Below are positions 41,745 through 48,597 of a stretch of DNA of 64,000 bases, in pieces. Within the stretch, counting starts at the first letter, position 1. Each line of letters opens with the position of its first letter. The stretch lies in contig CANNCA010000001.1 in NCBI GenBank assembly GCA_947503005.1, positions 744,001-808,000 of the forward strand, in the 5' to 3' direction. The notes under the pieces are model-generated. The model was not told where the DNA came from, did not search any database, and saw only the letters and a list, made by a program, of their open reading frames with translations. Origin of the DNA: an uncultured Flavobacteriaceae bacterium (GTDB lineage Bacteria > Bacteroidota > Bacteroidia > Flavobacteriales > Flavobacteriaceae). Made by a program: the position numbers and the translations under genes.

Positions 41745-41826
41745 GCAGGCGTGGTGGAATTGGTAGACACGCTAGACTTAGGATCTAGTGCCGCAAGGTG
41801 TGAGAGTTCGAGTCTCTCCGCCTGTA
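41745..41826 (+). tRNA. tRNA-Leu (anticodon UAG)
   Basis: Complete cloverleaf. The acceptor GCAGGCG pairs with CGCCTGT (one G-U). The D-arm contains GGTAGAC, the anticodon stem TAGA/TCTA closes the loop CTTAGGA (anticodon TAG), a long variable arm follows as in class II tRNAs, and the T-arm is GAGAG-TTCGAGT-CTCTC. The discriminator base is A; CCA is not encoded. It has its own promoter and terminator. The DNA to its right is accessory, so its 3' end is a probable attachment site. Confidence 0.95.
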
Positions 41827-41833
41827 CAAAGGG

Positions 41834-41864
41834 AAAAGCCGACTTTTTAAAAGTCGGCTTTTTT
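41834..41864 (+). terminator. Rho-independent terminator after tRNA-Leu
   Basis: A long perfect inverted repeat (aaaagccgactttt / aaaagtcggctttt) is followed by a T-run, eight bases after the tRNA. Confidence 0.85.
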
Positions 41865-41869
41865 GATTT

Positions 41870-41889
41870 GGTACAACATAGGTACAACA
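41870..41889 (+). repeat. Direct repeat GGTACAACA x2 beside the tRNA-Leu
   Basis: Two identical 9-mers at 41870-41878 and 41881-41889, 11 bases apart start to start (one helical turn). Short direct repeats next to a tRNA attachment site are typical of arm-binding sites of tyrosine integrases. Confidence 0.5.
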
Positions 41890-41978
41890 ATTGTTAAATT
41901 TTCTTCTCTTCTTAAAAATAGGATTAATTGATATCATTTGAATTCAAAATAGAACTCCCAAATCTTACCCAAAACTTT

Positions 41979-42049
41979 GCGCATGGTTCCTGTCCTGTTT
42001 TTGTAGTGTTCCGGCAGATAAGCGTTTAGCAAAAACAGGAGAGGGCGCA
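41979..42049 (-). repeat. Inverted element-end copy S1 (variable arms, conserved core)
   Basis: A 71-bp unit has 11-bp perfect arms, TCCTGTTTTTG (41993-42003) and CAAAAACAGGA (42030-42040), around a 26-base core. Outer flanks are GCGC on one side and AGGGCGCA on the other. It is homologous, in inverse orientation, to the unit at 43946-44015. The core and flanks are conserved between the two copies while the arms are different yet self-complementary in each. Weaker similarity continues outward for about 25 bases (shared TAAGATTTGGG). It ends three bases from the stop of the mobilization-linked gene at 42053. The region 41890-41978 shows nothing else. Confidence 0.7.
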
Positions 42050-42052
42050 TAC

Positions 42053-42520
42053 CTACTTTTGATTTGGAACACTGTCTTTCTTCTTAGTCCATTTTATATA
42101 ATCTTCATAGATAATGGGATGGTCTTCAAAATATCCTCTCATGCTCTCATAATCTTCTTTTTTACCTTCTATGAGAGCAGCTTTGTTTCTATCTTTAAAG
42201 TGGATGAAGTGATAGCCGAAATAACTCAGTGAAAGAACTTGAGTTGATACTACAATACAAAACAAGGTCGCCAGCCAATTTGGGGTTATTCTTGCCAATT
42301 TTACTTCTTGCCTTACTTCTGTTATTTTCTCGTTGTACATCATCACGGCTTTCTTCTGTTCCTTTGTAAAGCCTTTTATGTAGTTTTCGATACTTGAAGT
42401 GTCCATATTTATTTTCAAGTCCTTGAAATTCTTTGACAAGGCTTCCAACTTGCTTATCGATTTATGGAACCCTTCAATTTCCTCGGTCAAAAGTCCCATC
42501 ATCTCCTCCATCTTTTTCAT
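42053..42520 (-). CDS. Mobilization-linked coiled-coil membrane protein
   Basis: The 155-residue product has an N-terminal amphipathic coiled coil (about 1-80; LLTEEIEGFHKSISKLEALS), one membrane helix near 88-108 (NWLATLFCIVVSTQVLSLS) and a charged C-terminal tail (about 110-155). Proteins of this make-up commonly follow relaxase genes in Bacteroidetes mobilizable elements and may link the relaxosome to the membrane or a coupling protein. It starts 17 bases after the relaxase stop. No enzymatic motif is visible. Confidence 0.7.
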   Translation of the reverse strand: MKKMEEMMGLLTEEIEGFHKSISKLEALSKNFKDLKINMDTSSIENYIKGFTKEQKKAVMMYNEKITEVRQEVKLARITPNWLATLFCIVVSTQVLSLSYFGYHFIHFKDRNKAALIEGKKEDYESMRGYFEDHPIIYEDYIKWTKKKDSVPNQK

Positions 42521-42537
42521 AATTCTATTCTTTACGT

Positions 42538-43407
42538 TTATATTCCTATGCCCCGGTCCAGCGTTCTCTTAATAACTCTTTTCAAGACCCTCTTTGCAAT
42601 ACTGGTCGCTATATTCGTGCTTAGCTCCGTTGTCTTTCCCGCTAGCTTGATCGTGTTCCCTTTTTTAAGTCGAATCCCCATTATGGAATTATTGGCTATT
42701 TGAACAGCCAATTTGCCTCCCGACATCGAACGGTGTACTTCGCTTCCTTTTAGGTTTCGTCCTTTAAATTCAAAGCGAAACCCCTGTAACTGGTTTTGCC
42801 TATTGATACTTGGTAAGACCTTTATCCCGTTTTGTTTCATGTATTTGATATACTGATCAAAGTCTTTTGGTCTCTTCTCCGTCATTACTTTTTCGTGGGT
42901 CTGTTTGATTTCTTTGCGTATTCTTTTTAGTTCGCTGAGTTTTTCCGCTTGTATTTCCCTTGCAGTGGTAAGTCCCATTTCCTTGGCAACCTTCTCGGCC
43001 GCATATTGACTTCTCTTTCCGATGAAGTTGTCCTTATAGGCCGTGCCATCGAAATTGATCCTATTGACATAAACATGTACGTGGGTATGCTGTTTGTCCC
43101 GATGCACGAAACCTATTCCCTGGTGCTCTTCAAGTTTCATTTCGGCAATGAATCTTTGGGTTAGCTCTTGGAGCCGTTCACTGGATAAATCCTTCCCATC
43201 TTCAATAGTCGGGCTTAGTACAAAACTCAGGCTGTTGTTCTTTGTTCTTATGTTCTGCTCTTGGATGATCTTGAATTCCTCTGTGATCTCCCTTGGGTTA
43301 TCCCCTGCCAGATGTTGCTTATATACAACCTCTGCATTCTTCTCCTGATTCCATCCATAACCCATGGATGCTCCTGTATGCGATATCGATTTTCCCTTTC
43401 CTATCAT
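42538..43407 (-). CDS. Relaxase/mobilization nuclease
   Basis: A 289-residue DNA-nicking relaxase of the MobP/MobV-like Bacteroidetes group. The three-His metal motif HTHVHVYVNR is at residues 107-116 (His107, His109, His111, Asn115). MIGKGKSISHTGASMGYGWN at the N-terminus and GGKLAVQIANN at the C-terminus match mobilization proteins of this phylum. It would cut one strand at oriT and stay attached to the 5' end during transfer. Its start overlaps the stop of the MobC-like gene by four bases. At 289 aa it is a short type without helicase or primase domains. No conjugation machinery is seen, so transfer would depend on a helper. Confidence 0.87.
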   Translation of the reverse strand: MIGKGKSISHTGASMGYGWNQEKNAEVVYKQHLAGDNPREITEEFKIIQEQNIRTKNNSLSFVLSPTIEDGKDLSSERLQELTQRFIAEMKLEEHQGIGFVHRDKQHTHVHVYVNRINFDGTAYKDNFIGKRSQYAAEKVAKEMGLTTAREIQAEKLSELKRIRKEIKQTHEKVMTEKRPKDFDQYIKYMKQNGIKVLPSINRQNQLQGFRFEFKGRNLKGSEVHRSMSGGKLAVQIANNSIMGIRLKKGNTIKLAGKTTELSTNIATSIAKRVLKRVIKRTLDRGIGI

Positions 43408-43700
43408 TTTTTGAAATTGTACAGATGCATTCGTATTTCATTGGCGAGCTGTTCTACTTCTTTTGCCAATTTGGGATTCCGCTTTTTGAACATATTGCCT
43501 ATCCTTGTAAAGTTGTTCTTGTATTTCACGAGCATCGCATATTGTTCCAATTGCTGCGAAGTAAGCCCTTCTACGATGTCGTTTTCAAAAGCCGCACTCC
43601 TGCAATATTCGGATAGGGAAAGCCCTGCCTTTTTGGCCTTTAACTTGAGCATTTTTTTTTCATAAATGCTGCAACGAAACTGAATGAACTCTCGCTTCAC
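43404..43700 (-). CDS. MobC-like relaxosome accessory protein
   Basis: A 98-residue protein with a ribbon-helix-helix N-terminus (MKREFIQFRCSIYEKKMLKL then KAGLSLSEYCRSAA) and the MobC block LVKYKNNFTRIGNMFKKRNP. It binds oriT and guides the relaxase. The start codon is GTG. It is the first gene of the module mobC-relaxase-membrane protein, and the oriT-like inverted repeats lie immediately upstream. Confidence 0.85.
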   Translation of the reverse strand: MKREFIQFRCSIYEKKMLKLKAKKAGLSLSEYCRSAAFENDIVEGLTSQQLEQYAMLVKYKNNFTRIGNMFKKRNPKLAKEVEQLANEIRMHLYNFKK

Positions 43701-43714
43701 CTTTTTCCTTTTTT

Positions 43715-43768
43715 CTTTTGCGACCTACGGGAGCAAAAGCAAGATTGTCATGACAATGACACATCTTG
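43715..43768. other. Candidate origin of transfer (oriT)
   Basis: Directly upstream of mobC lie two nested dyads. The first is CTTTTGC (43715-43721) with GCAAAAG (43733-43739). The second is CAAGAT (43740-43745) with ATCTTG (43763-43768), enclosing a perfect 14-bp palindrome ATTGTCATGACAAT (43744-43757). Position and structure suit an oriT or the autoregulatory site of MobC. The nick site cannot be assigned by eye. Confidence 0.45.
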
Positions 43769-43945
43769 AATTGCCAACCGACTTCAAATTAACCGTTAGG
43801 CAGAGTAAGAGAAGAAAGTGCTTTGATTTTTAACTATAGTAGAATGAGTATTTTAAGGAATATTCAAGGAAAACCAGTAATCAGTGGAAATACAAAATCC
43901 AATAAGAGGACAAGTTCTAACCGGGACTAAAAAGAAAATAGCAAG

Positions 43946-44015
43946 TGCGCCCTATTTCGATTTTAATTTACGCTTACCTATCTGGACACTATAAAATCGA
44001 AACAGGATCCGGCGC
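43946..44015 (+). repeat. Inverted element-end copy S2 (variable arms, conserved core)
   Basis: A 70-bp unit has 11-bp perfect arms, TTTCGATTTTA (43955-43965) and TAAAATCGAAA (43992-44002), around a 26-base core. It shares about 18 of 26 core bases, both outer flanks and an outward extension with the unit at 41979-42049, in inverse orientation. In-frame reading of both copies gives a similar 20-residue peptide, so part of the conservation could be coding. It lies 246 bases before the mobC start. The spaces 43769-43945 and 44016-44329 contain no convincing gene. Confidence 0.7.
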
Positions 44016-44329
44016 GGTCAAGTTATGGTAAGATTTGGGTTATAAATATTATTGAATAAAGTAAATGCCTTTATATTTCTGTCCTAACGTATATCATGGT
44101 TTATGTAAACATTGCGTATCCAATAAAAGGTAACTTAAAGAAACTACTAAAGGAGACCACGATTGTGATACTTCCGGTATTGATAAAAGATGCTTTCGTA
44201 ATAGTCCATTTACAGAACGACTTTGGACGGAATTAGAACACTGCCATTAAAAATTTAGGGTTTAGTAATTTGGCTCTAGGCAATTGATTCAAGTACAAAT
44301 CTTAAGGTATTACCTCTTTAAATAATTAA

Positions 44330-44357
44330 AACTGCCCCAAGTTAGCTTGGGGCAGTT
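44330..44357 (-). terminator. Rho-independent terminator of the lipoprotein operon
   Basis: A perfect 11-bp stem, aactgccccaa / ttggggcagtt, with a 6-base loop. Read on the minus strand a T-rich tail follows. It lies about 110 bases after the stop of the lipoprotein gene at 44470. Confidence 0.75.
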
Positions 44358-44469
44358 CATAAAACCTTCCTTTTTCATACGGAGAAACTTTTATCAAGGA
44401 ATCGGGAAGATTCTCAACACTAACACCAAAATGTGGGGAATGCTAGTGCGTTATTGCCGATAAGTGGGT

Positions 44470-45381
44470 CTAATTCTTTTCAAAAGTCAATAGATCGGTG
44501 CCACCGTTTCCTCCGCTCACATGTTTAAGTTCTATTTTAGTGGCAGAATGTGAGATAATATCCCAGTCTTCTGAAAGTTCTGCGAAATCCGCGGGAGAAG
44601 CGAAGAAAATATTAAAATCAATATCGCCAGAAGTGTTTCCCGACGAGTCGCCTCCGGAAAAATTGCCGATGGTGCAATCGTTCTTAAATCGCAGTCGGTC
44701 ATCGCCACCGATGCGCAGGTCCACTTTCGATTCCCCATTTTCCAATTCGATTTCATGAAGTGTCCATGTAGCCTCCAAATCACTAATGTCGGTGATCGTT
44801 ATCACTACTTGAATATTATTCCCGCTCCCGGATGCTTCCCAAGTGCCCGAATATTCATCATTGTTCCAGGATACGTTCATGGTGCCATCTGCAGAGAAGT
44901 CAAAAGTGTACCCGTTCAGATTATCTTCCAGGTCATTGTCATTCAACTCAAGCTTATCCACATACCATCCAGAACAGGCAGTCAGCACATCGGTCAATTG
45001 GGACACACTGCAATTGTTACAGTCGTCGTCTGAGTTGTCATCGCTCAAACTACTGCTGGAGCTATCATCGTCTGAATCGTCATTGGAGTCATCATCAATT
45101 GTAATCGACCATGTCCCAGTTGCATTATTAGTTGCATTATCGGCCACCAAGCTTCCGTCCGTATTGAAGGAGAAACCATAGCCTGTGAAATCACCAGTTT
45201 CATTTTTTTCCGAATCGATGAAATTGGTAATGACCCAAGATCCTGTAGAAACATTGTTGGTAATCGTCTCGATATCCGCTTGTAGGTTTGCAAAATTGTT
45301 GCCGTCATCGGCATCTTTGGTACATGCGGTTAAGAATAACGTCACCACACCTAAACCATAAATCAAAATGTTCTTTTTCAT
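44470..45381 (-). CDS. Asp-rich lipoprotein with lipocalin-like modules (short paralogue)
   Basis: A 303-residue lipoprotein (lipobox TLFLTAC, Cys near residue 20). The first beta module (near 47-95; GSWVITNFIDSEKNETGDFT and GTWSI) is followed by an Asp/Ser-rich linker (about 96-120) and the motif DDCNNCSVSQLTDVLTACSGW. A second lipocalin-like module then reads VDKLELNDNDLEDNLNGYTF and YSGTWEA, and the C-terminal block runs WDIISHSATKIELKHVSGGN. The protein is probably on the surface or in the outer membrane. The acidic linker suggests cation binding. It is a paralogue of the gene 25 bases upstream, with the modules in a different order. Confidence 0.7.
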   Translation of the reverse strand: MKKNILIYGLGVVTLFLTACTKDADDGNNFANLQADIETITNNVSTGSWVITNFIDSEKNETGDFTGYGFSFNTDGSLVADNATNNATGTWSITIDDDSNDDSDDDSSSSSLSDDNSDDDCNNCSVSQLTDVLTACSGWYVDKLELNDNDLEDNLNGYTFDFSADGTMNVSWNNDEYSGTWEASGSGNNIQVVITITDISDLEATWTLHEIELENGESKVDLRIGGDDRLRFKNDCTIGNFSGGDSSGNTSGDIDFNIFFASPADFAELSEDWDIISHSATKIELKHVSGGNGGTDLLTFEKN

Positions 45382-45406
45382 AGCAATTGTTTTAAAGGTT
45401 ATTGTA

Positions 45407-46831
45407 TTATTGTTTATTAAGAATCAATGTATCCGTTCCCCCGTTACCACCACTGACATCTCGTAATTCTACTCGGGTATCCGTAGCGGAAATAACGTCC
45501 CAGGTATCGTCGAACTCATCCAAAGGTGCCGTGCTTCCAAAATTCAAGTTGAGTTCACTATCCGAATTTTGTGGTGCCCATGTTCCATTGGCAACAGTAC
45601 CATTATCAGCAACCGCAGTACCATCACTGTTAAAGTTGAAGGTGTAACCGCTGTAATTACTTGTTTGGTCATTTGCGTCCTCTGTGTAAGAACCGACAAC
45701 CCAAAGACCATCAGTCAAAATAGTTGCAAGTGTTCCGTTATTTCCATTTCCATTATCTCCATCATCAGTACAATTACTCTCGAATCGTAAACGGTCGTCC
45801 CCGATTCGAAGGTCTACTTTGTTCTCCCCCCCATTTTGCTCTATCTCATGTAGGTTCCAAATGGCATTGAAGTCGCTTAGATTTGGAATATTGATTGTAA
45901 AGCCAATATTATTGGCGGTTCCGGCACTTTCCCAAGTACCTGAAAAGGAATTGTTGTTCCCTACAACGGTCAATGTGCCATCGGCAAGAAAATTAAATTG
46001 ATAGGCCGAGTAAGCATCTTCAAGGTCTTGGTCGTTGCGTTCCAGTTTATCGACCATCCAATCAGAGCATCCCGTCAATAGATCCGCAAGCTGGTTCGTG
46101 GTGCAGTTATCGCAGTCGTCATCGTTAAAGTCGTAATCATCGTCTTCGTCGCAACTATCTTTAGCATCATCAATTACCTGTTCCAAGGAAATAAGATTTC
46201 CGATACTGGTCTCCGTACCATCAGCTAGGACAACATTTATCGGAAAGGCAATGTTCACCACATCATCACTCTCTAAGTCATCAATAAAATTATAGAGTTG
46301 AGCATCGCTGGTAATGGATAGATTATCAAATGCCTCTGTGGTCTGATTGAAAATAGATGCCGTAATCGGATATTGAACATCCAAGCACTCAATATCGTCA
46401 TCTGGCACATTCTCTCCGTTACAGCTGGATGAAAAAGAGTCGAATTCCGTTTGATCAGCAATCCCGACTTCGGTAAAATCACTCAAGATAATCGTAATGG
46501 GAAATTGAATCTCGAGTACATCCGTATCATCGTCAGAGGCATCAAAAATTGCTTCAATGTTGGCATAGTCATCTTCGGTATCCACTAAAAGATCCGTTCC
46601 GTTTGCCGTGACGACAACTGGTAATTTTACCGTAAAACAATTTGATCTATCAATTATGTTATCAATGGAGCCGTCGTTCAAAGCTGTTCTTTCCAGTAGA
46701 TCGGCGACCATTGAATTGGCGAGGTTCGGCTCATCAATTGGAGGAAAATATTCGAATTCCTCTTGTCTACAGCTTAGGTTTAGCAAGACAATCAATAATA
46801 AGAAAGCTAATATTACAAAGGACTTTTGCAT
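45407..46831 (-). CDS. Asp-rich lipoprotein with lipocalin-like modules (long paralogue)
   Basis: A 474-residue lipoprotein (LLNLSC, Cys near residue 21). Three repeats of a beta unit (near 60-230) carry the phrase FPITIILSDFTEV or its variants (YPITASIFNQ, FPINVVLADG). An acidic stretch DEDDDYDFNDDDC then leads to the shared motif DNCTTNQLADLLTGCSDW, a lipocalin-like module (VDKLERNDQDLEDAYSAYQF) and another (GLWVVGSYTEDANDQTSNYS) before the same C-terminal block as its neighbour (WDVISATDTRVELRDVSGGN). It is divergent from the sigma factor gene, and the two lipoprotein genes form one operon. Function is unknown; a surface-exposed binding protein is the most likely reading. Confidence 0.7.
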   Translation of the reverse strand: MQKSFVILAFLLLIVLLNLSCRQEEFEYFPPIDEPNLANSMVADLLERTALNDGSIDNIIDRSNCFTVKLPVVVTANGTDLLVDTEDDYANIEAIFDASDDDTDVLEIQFPITIILSDFTEVGIADQTEFDSFSSSCNGENVPDDDIECLDVQYPITASIFNQTTEAFDNLSITSDAQLYNFIDDLESDDVVNIAFPINVVLADGTETSIGNLISLEQVIDDAKDSCDEDDDYDFNDDDCDNCTTNQLADLLTGCSDWMVDKLERNDQDLEDAYSAYQFNFLADGTLTVVGNNNSFSGTWESAGTANNIGFTINIPNLSDFNAIWNLHEIEQNGGENKVDLRIGDDRLRFESNCTDDGDNGNGNNGTLATILTDGLWVVGSYTEDANDQTSNYSGYTFNFNSDGTAVADNGTVANGTWAPQNSDSELNLNFGSTAPLDEFDDTWDVISATDTRVELRDVSGGNGGTDTLILNKQ

Positions 46832-46877
46832 GATAGAAAACTATTTCGGTTAACGGGTTCTGCTACTAAAACAACCT

Positions 46878-46897
46878 ACTCCTGAAAACTCCTGAAA
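46878..46897. promoter_or_regulatory. Tandem 10-bp direct repeat in the divergent control region
   Basis: ACTCCTGAAA occurs twice head to tail at 46878-46887 and 46888-46897, one helical turn apart. A 12-bp palindrome TAAAATATTTTA (46903-46914) follows. This 115-base space must drive both the sigma-factor operon and the divergent lipoproteins, so the repeat is a candidate site for an activator or for an alternative sigma factor. Confidence 0.4.
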
Positions 46898-46946
46898 AAT
46901 TTTAAAATATTTTATTTCTACATTTAGCCACACAAAATTCAAAGGC

Positions 46947-47471
46947 TTGTCAAAGGAACTACATGAAGATATTTGTCAAAAACACGTCTTTTCAGGCGTT
47001 TATAACAAATACGCCAAAAGTCTACATGACTATCTCTATTATAAATATGGGGAACGATTGAACCCGAACGATAAGGCACAGGAAGCATTTATCAAACTTT
47101 GGGAAAATTGCAGAAAGGTCACTTTGGGTAAAGCCAAATCTTATCTATATACTGTAGCCAACAATATGATGCTGAACGAGGTCAAGCACCAAAAAGTGGT
47201 CTTACGGTATCAAAAATTACAACCAGCTGAGCATACCAACGAAACTCCCGAATTCCTTATGGAAAAGGAGGAGTATTTTCAGAAATATCAAAAAGCCTTG
47301 GAAAAACTTTCCGAGGAGCAGCGGGTGGCTTTCATGCTGAATAAAGCAGAAGGCAAAAAACATGAGGAAATTGCGGAAATGTTGGGAGTCACCCGTAAGG
47401 TGATTGAGTACCGTATTTATACTGCTTTTGGCATCCTAAAAAAAGAATTAGACAATTTTAAATTAAAATAA
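46947..47471 (+). CDS. ECF-type RNA polymerase sigma factor
   Basis: A 174-residue sigma-70 family protein with region 2 (YNKYAKSLHDYLYYKYGERL, with DKAQEAFIKLWENC) and region 4 (ALEKLSEEQRVAFMLNKAEG with KHEEIAEMLGVTRKVIEYRI). The start is a TTG (MSKELHEDICQK), the only one fitting the family. It precedes a FecR-type anti-sigma gene by 47 bases and a TonB-dependent receptor with an STN domain: the standard cell-surface signalling set of Bacteroidetes. It probably activates its own operon and the divergent lipoproteins. Confidence 0.9.
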   Translation: MSKELHEDICQKHVFSGVYNKYAKSLHDYLYYKYGERLNPNDKAQEAFIKLWENCRKVTLGKAKSYLYTVANNMMLNEVKHQKVVLRYQKLQPAEHTNETPEFLMEKEEYFQKYQKALEKLSEEQRVAFMLNKAEGKKHEEIAEMLGVTRKVIEYRIYTAFGILKKELDNFKLK

Positions 47472-47518
47472 TCAGGAAAAAACAGACCTTGGTTGTTATA
47501 TAATCAGAAGCCGAATCG

Positions 47519-48430
47519 ATGGATAAGGAATATTTGATACAAAAATGGTTGACAGATGAGCTTTCAGAGCAAGAAATGAAGGCTTTCAAAGAACTTGACG
47601 ATTACCCTGAACTTACGGGTATCATTGAGAATGCCAAGTATTTCAAAGCCTCCGGATTTTCGACTGTGGACGATTTGGAGACCTTTAGTTCGCGACTTGA
47701 AAAAGATACCGTGCCCGTTAGAAAACTAACTTGGCTTAAGCCCTTTTTACGAATAGCAAGTGTCTTTGTCGTCGGTCTGGCACTTTCCTATTTCTTTCTT
47801 TTTAATGGGGATGTAGAGATTAATACCCTTGCAGGCGAAAAGACTACCATAGAACTTCCGGATGCCTCTACTGTTGTAGTAAATGCCCTATCCGAACTAA
47901 GTTATTCCAAAAGTAAGTGGAGCGATAAACGTGAAGTTGAGCTACAGGGAGAGGCCTATTTTAAGGTTGCCAAAGGTGCAAAATTCGATGTAGTTACTTC
48001 CGAAGGAACGGTCAGTGTAGTGGGAACCCAATTCAATGTCAAGCAGCGGGGGAGCTATTTTGAGGTTGAATGTTTTGAGGGTATTGTGAAGGTTACCTCA
48101 CCGAACGCCACGGAACAACTTACCGCAGGAAATCGCTTTCGTTTTTCAAACGGTACCGCTTCCCTTGGAAAAACCACCTATCAAAATCCCCAATGGACCA
48201 AGAACGTCAGTAGCTTTGAACGCGTGCCTTTTTCGGAGGTCGTTGCCGAATTGGAGCGCCAATACGATATAACGGTCCAAATGGAAAGCATAAGTGACGA
48301 GCTGCTTTTCACGGGAGGTTTTGTACACGATAACTTGGATAATGCGTTGAAATCGGTCAGTGAACCTTTGAATTTGGGGTATCAAATAGCGTCTGAAAAA
48401 CGGGTCAGTATTTATTCCATCAAAAAATGA
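47519..48430 (+). CDS. FecR-type anti-sigma factor with DUF4974
   Basis: A 303-residue inner-membrane protein. The cytoplasmic N-terminal part (1-75; YLIQKWLTDELSEQEMKAF) binds the sigma factor. One membrane helix is at about 78-97 (LRIASVFVVGLALSYFFLF). A periplasmic FecR domain (LAGEKTTIELPDASTVVVNA, AYFKVAKG and VVGTQFNV) and a C-terminal DUF4974 domain (about 230-303; FERVPFSEVVAELERQYDI) complete the layout. DUF4974 contacts the STN domain of the cognate receptor. Sequence order and spacing leave little doubt about its role. Confidence 0.92.
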   Translation: MDKEYLIQKWLTDELSEQEMKAFKELDDYPELTGIIENAKYFKASGFSTVDDLETFSSRLEKDTVPVRKLTWLKPFLRIASVFVVGLALSYFFLFNGDVEINTLAGEKTTIELPDASTVVVNALSELSYSKSKWSDKREVELQGEAYFKVAKGAKFDVVTSEGTVSVVGTQFNVKQRGSYFEVECFEGIVKVTSPNATEQLTAGNRFRFSNGTASLGKTTYQNPQWTKNVSSFERVPFSEVVAELERQYDITVQMESISDELLFTGGFVHDNLDNALKSVSEPLNLGYQIASEKRVSIYSIKK

Positions 48431-48597
48431 GGAAGCTTGATTTAGTCTTTTCCAAAGTTGAAATTTCCTTCTGGAACTTCTTATTACGTTATTCGCCATG
48501 ATTTTTTGCCCTAAAAAAAATACACTTAATTTGACCTAGAAAGAGCAAAAACACGTTTAAACCATTAAAGTACTAGGCCTAATCGGGCGTTCTGTAA

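Noticed and set aside
41690-41890. 66-residue minus-strand frame
   Set aside because: It crosses the tRNA-Leu and its terminator and shows no protein-like pattern.
42538-43665. Several 60-134 residue plus-strand frames opposite the relaxase and mobC
   Set aside because: They are antisense shadows of well-supported genes with unlikely amino-acid make-up.
44096-44236. 46-codon plus-strand frame in the space after the mobilization module
   Set aside because: It has no recognisable motif and no support from neighbouring genes; probably a chance frame or debris.
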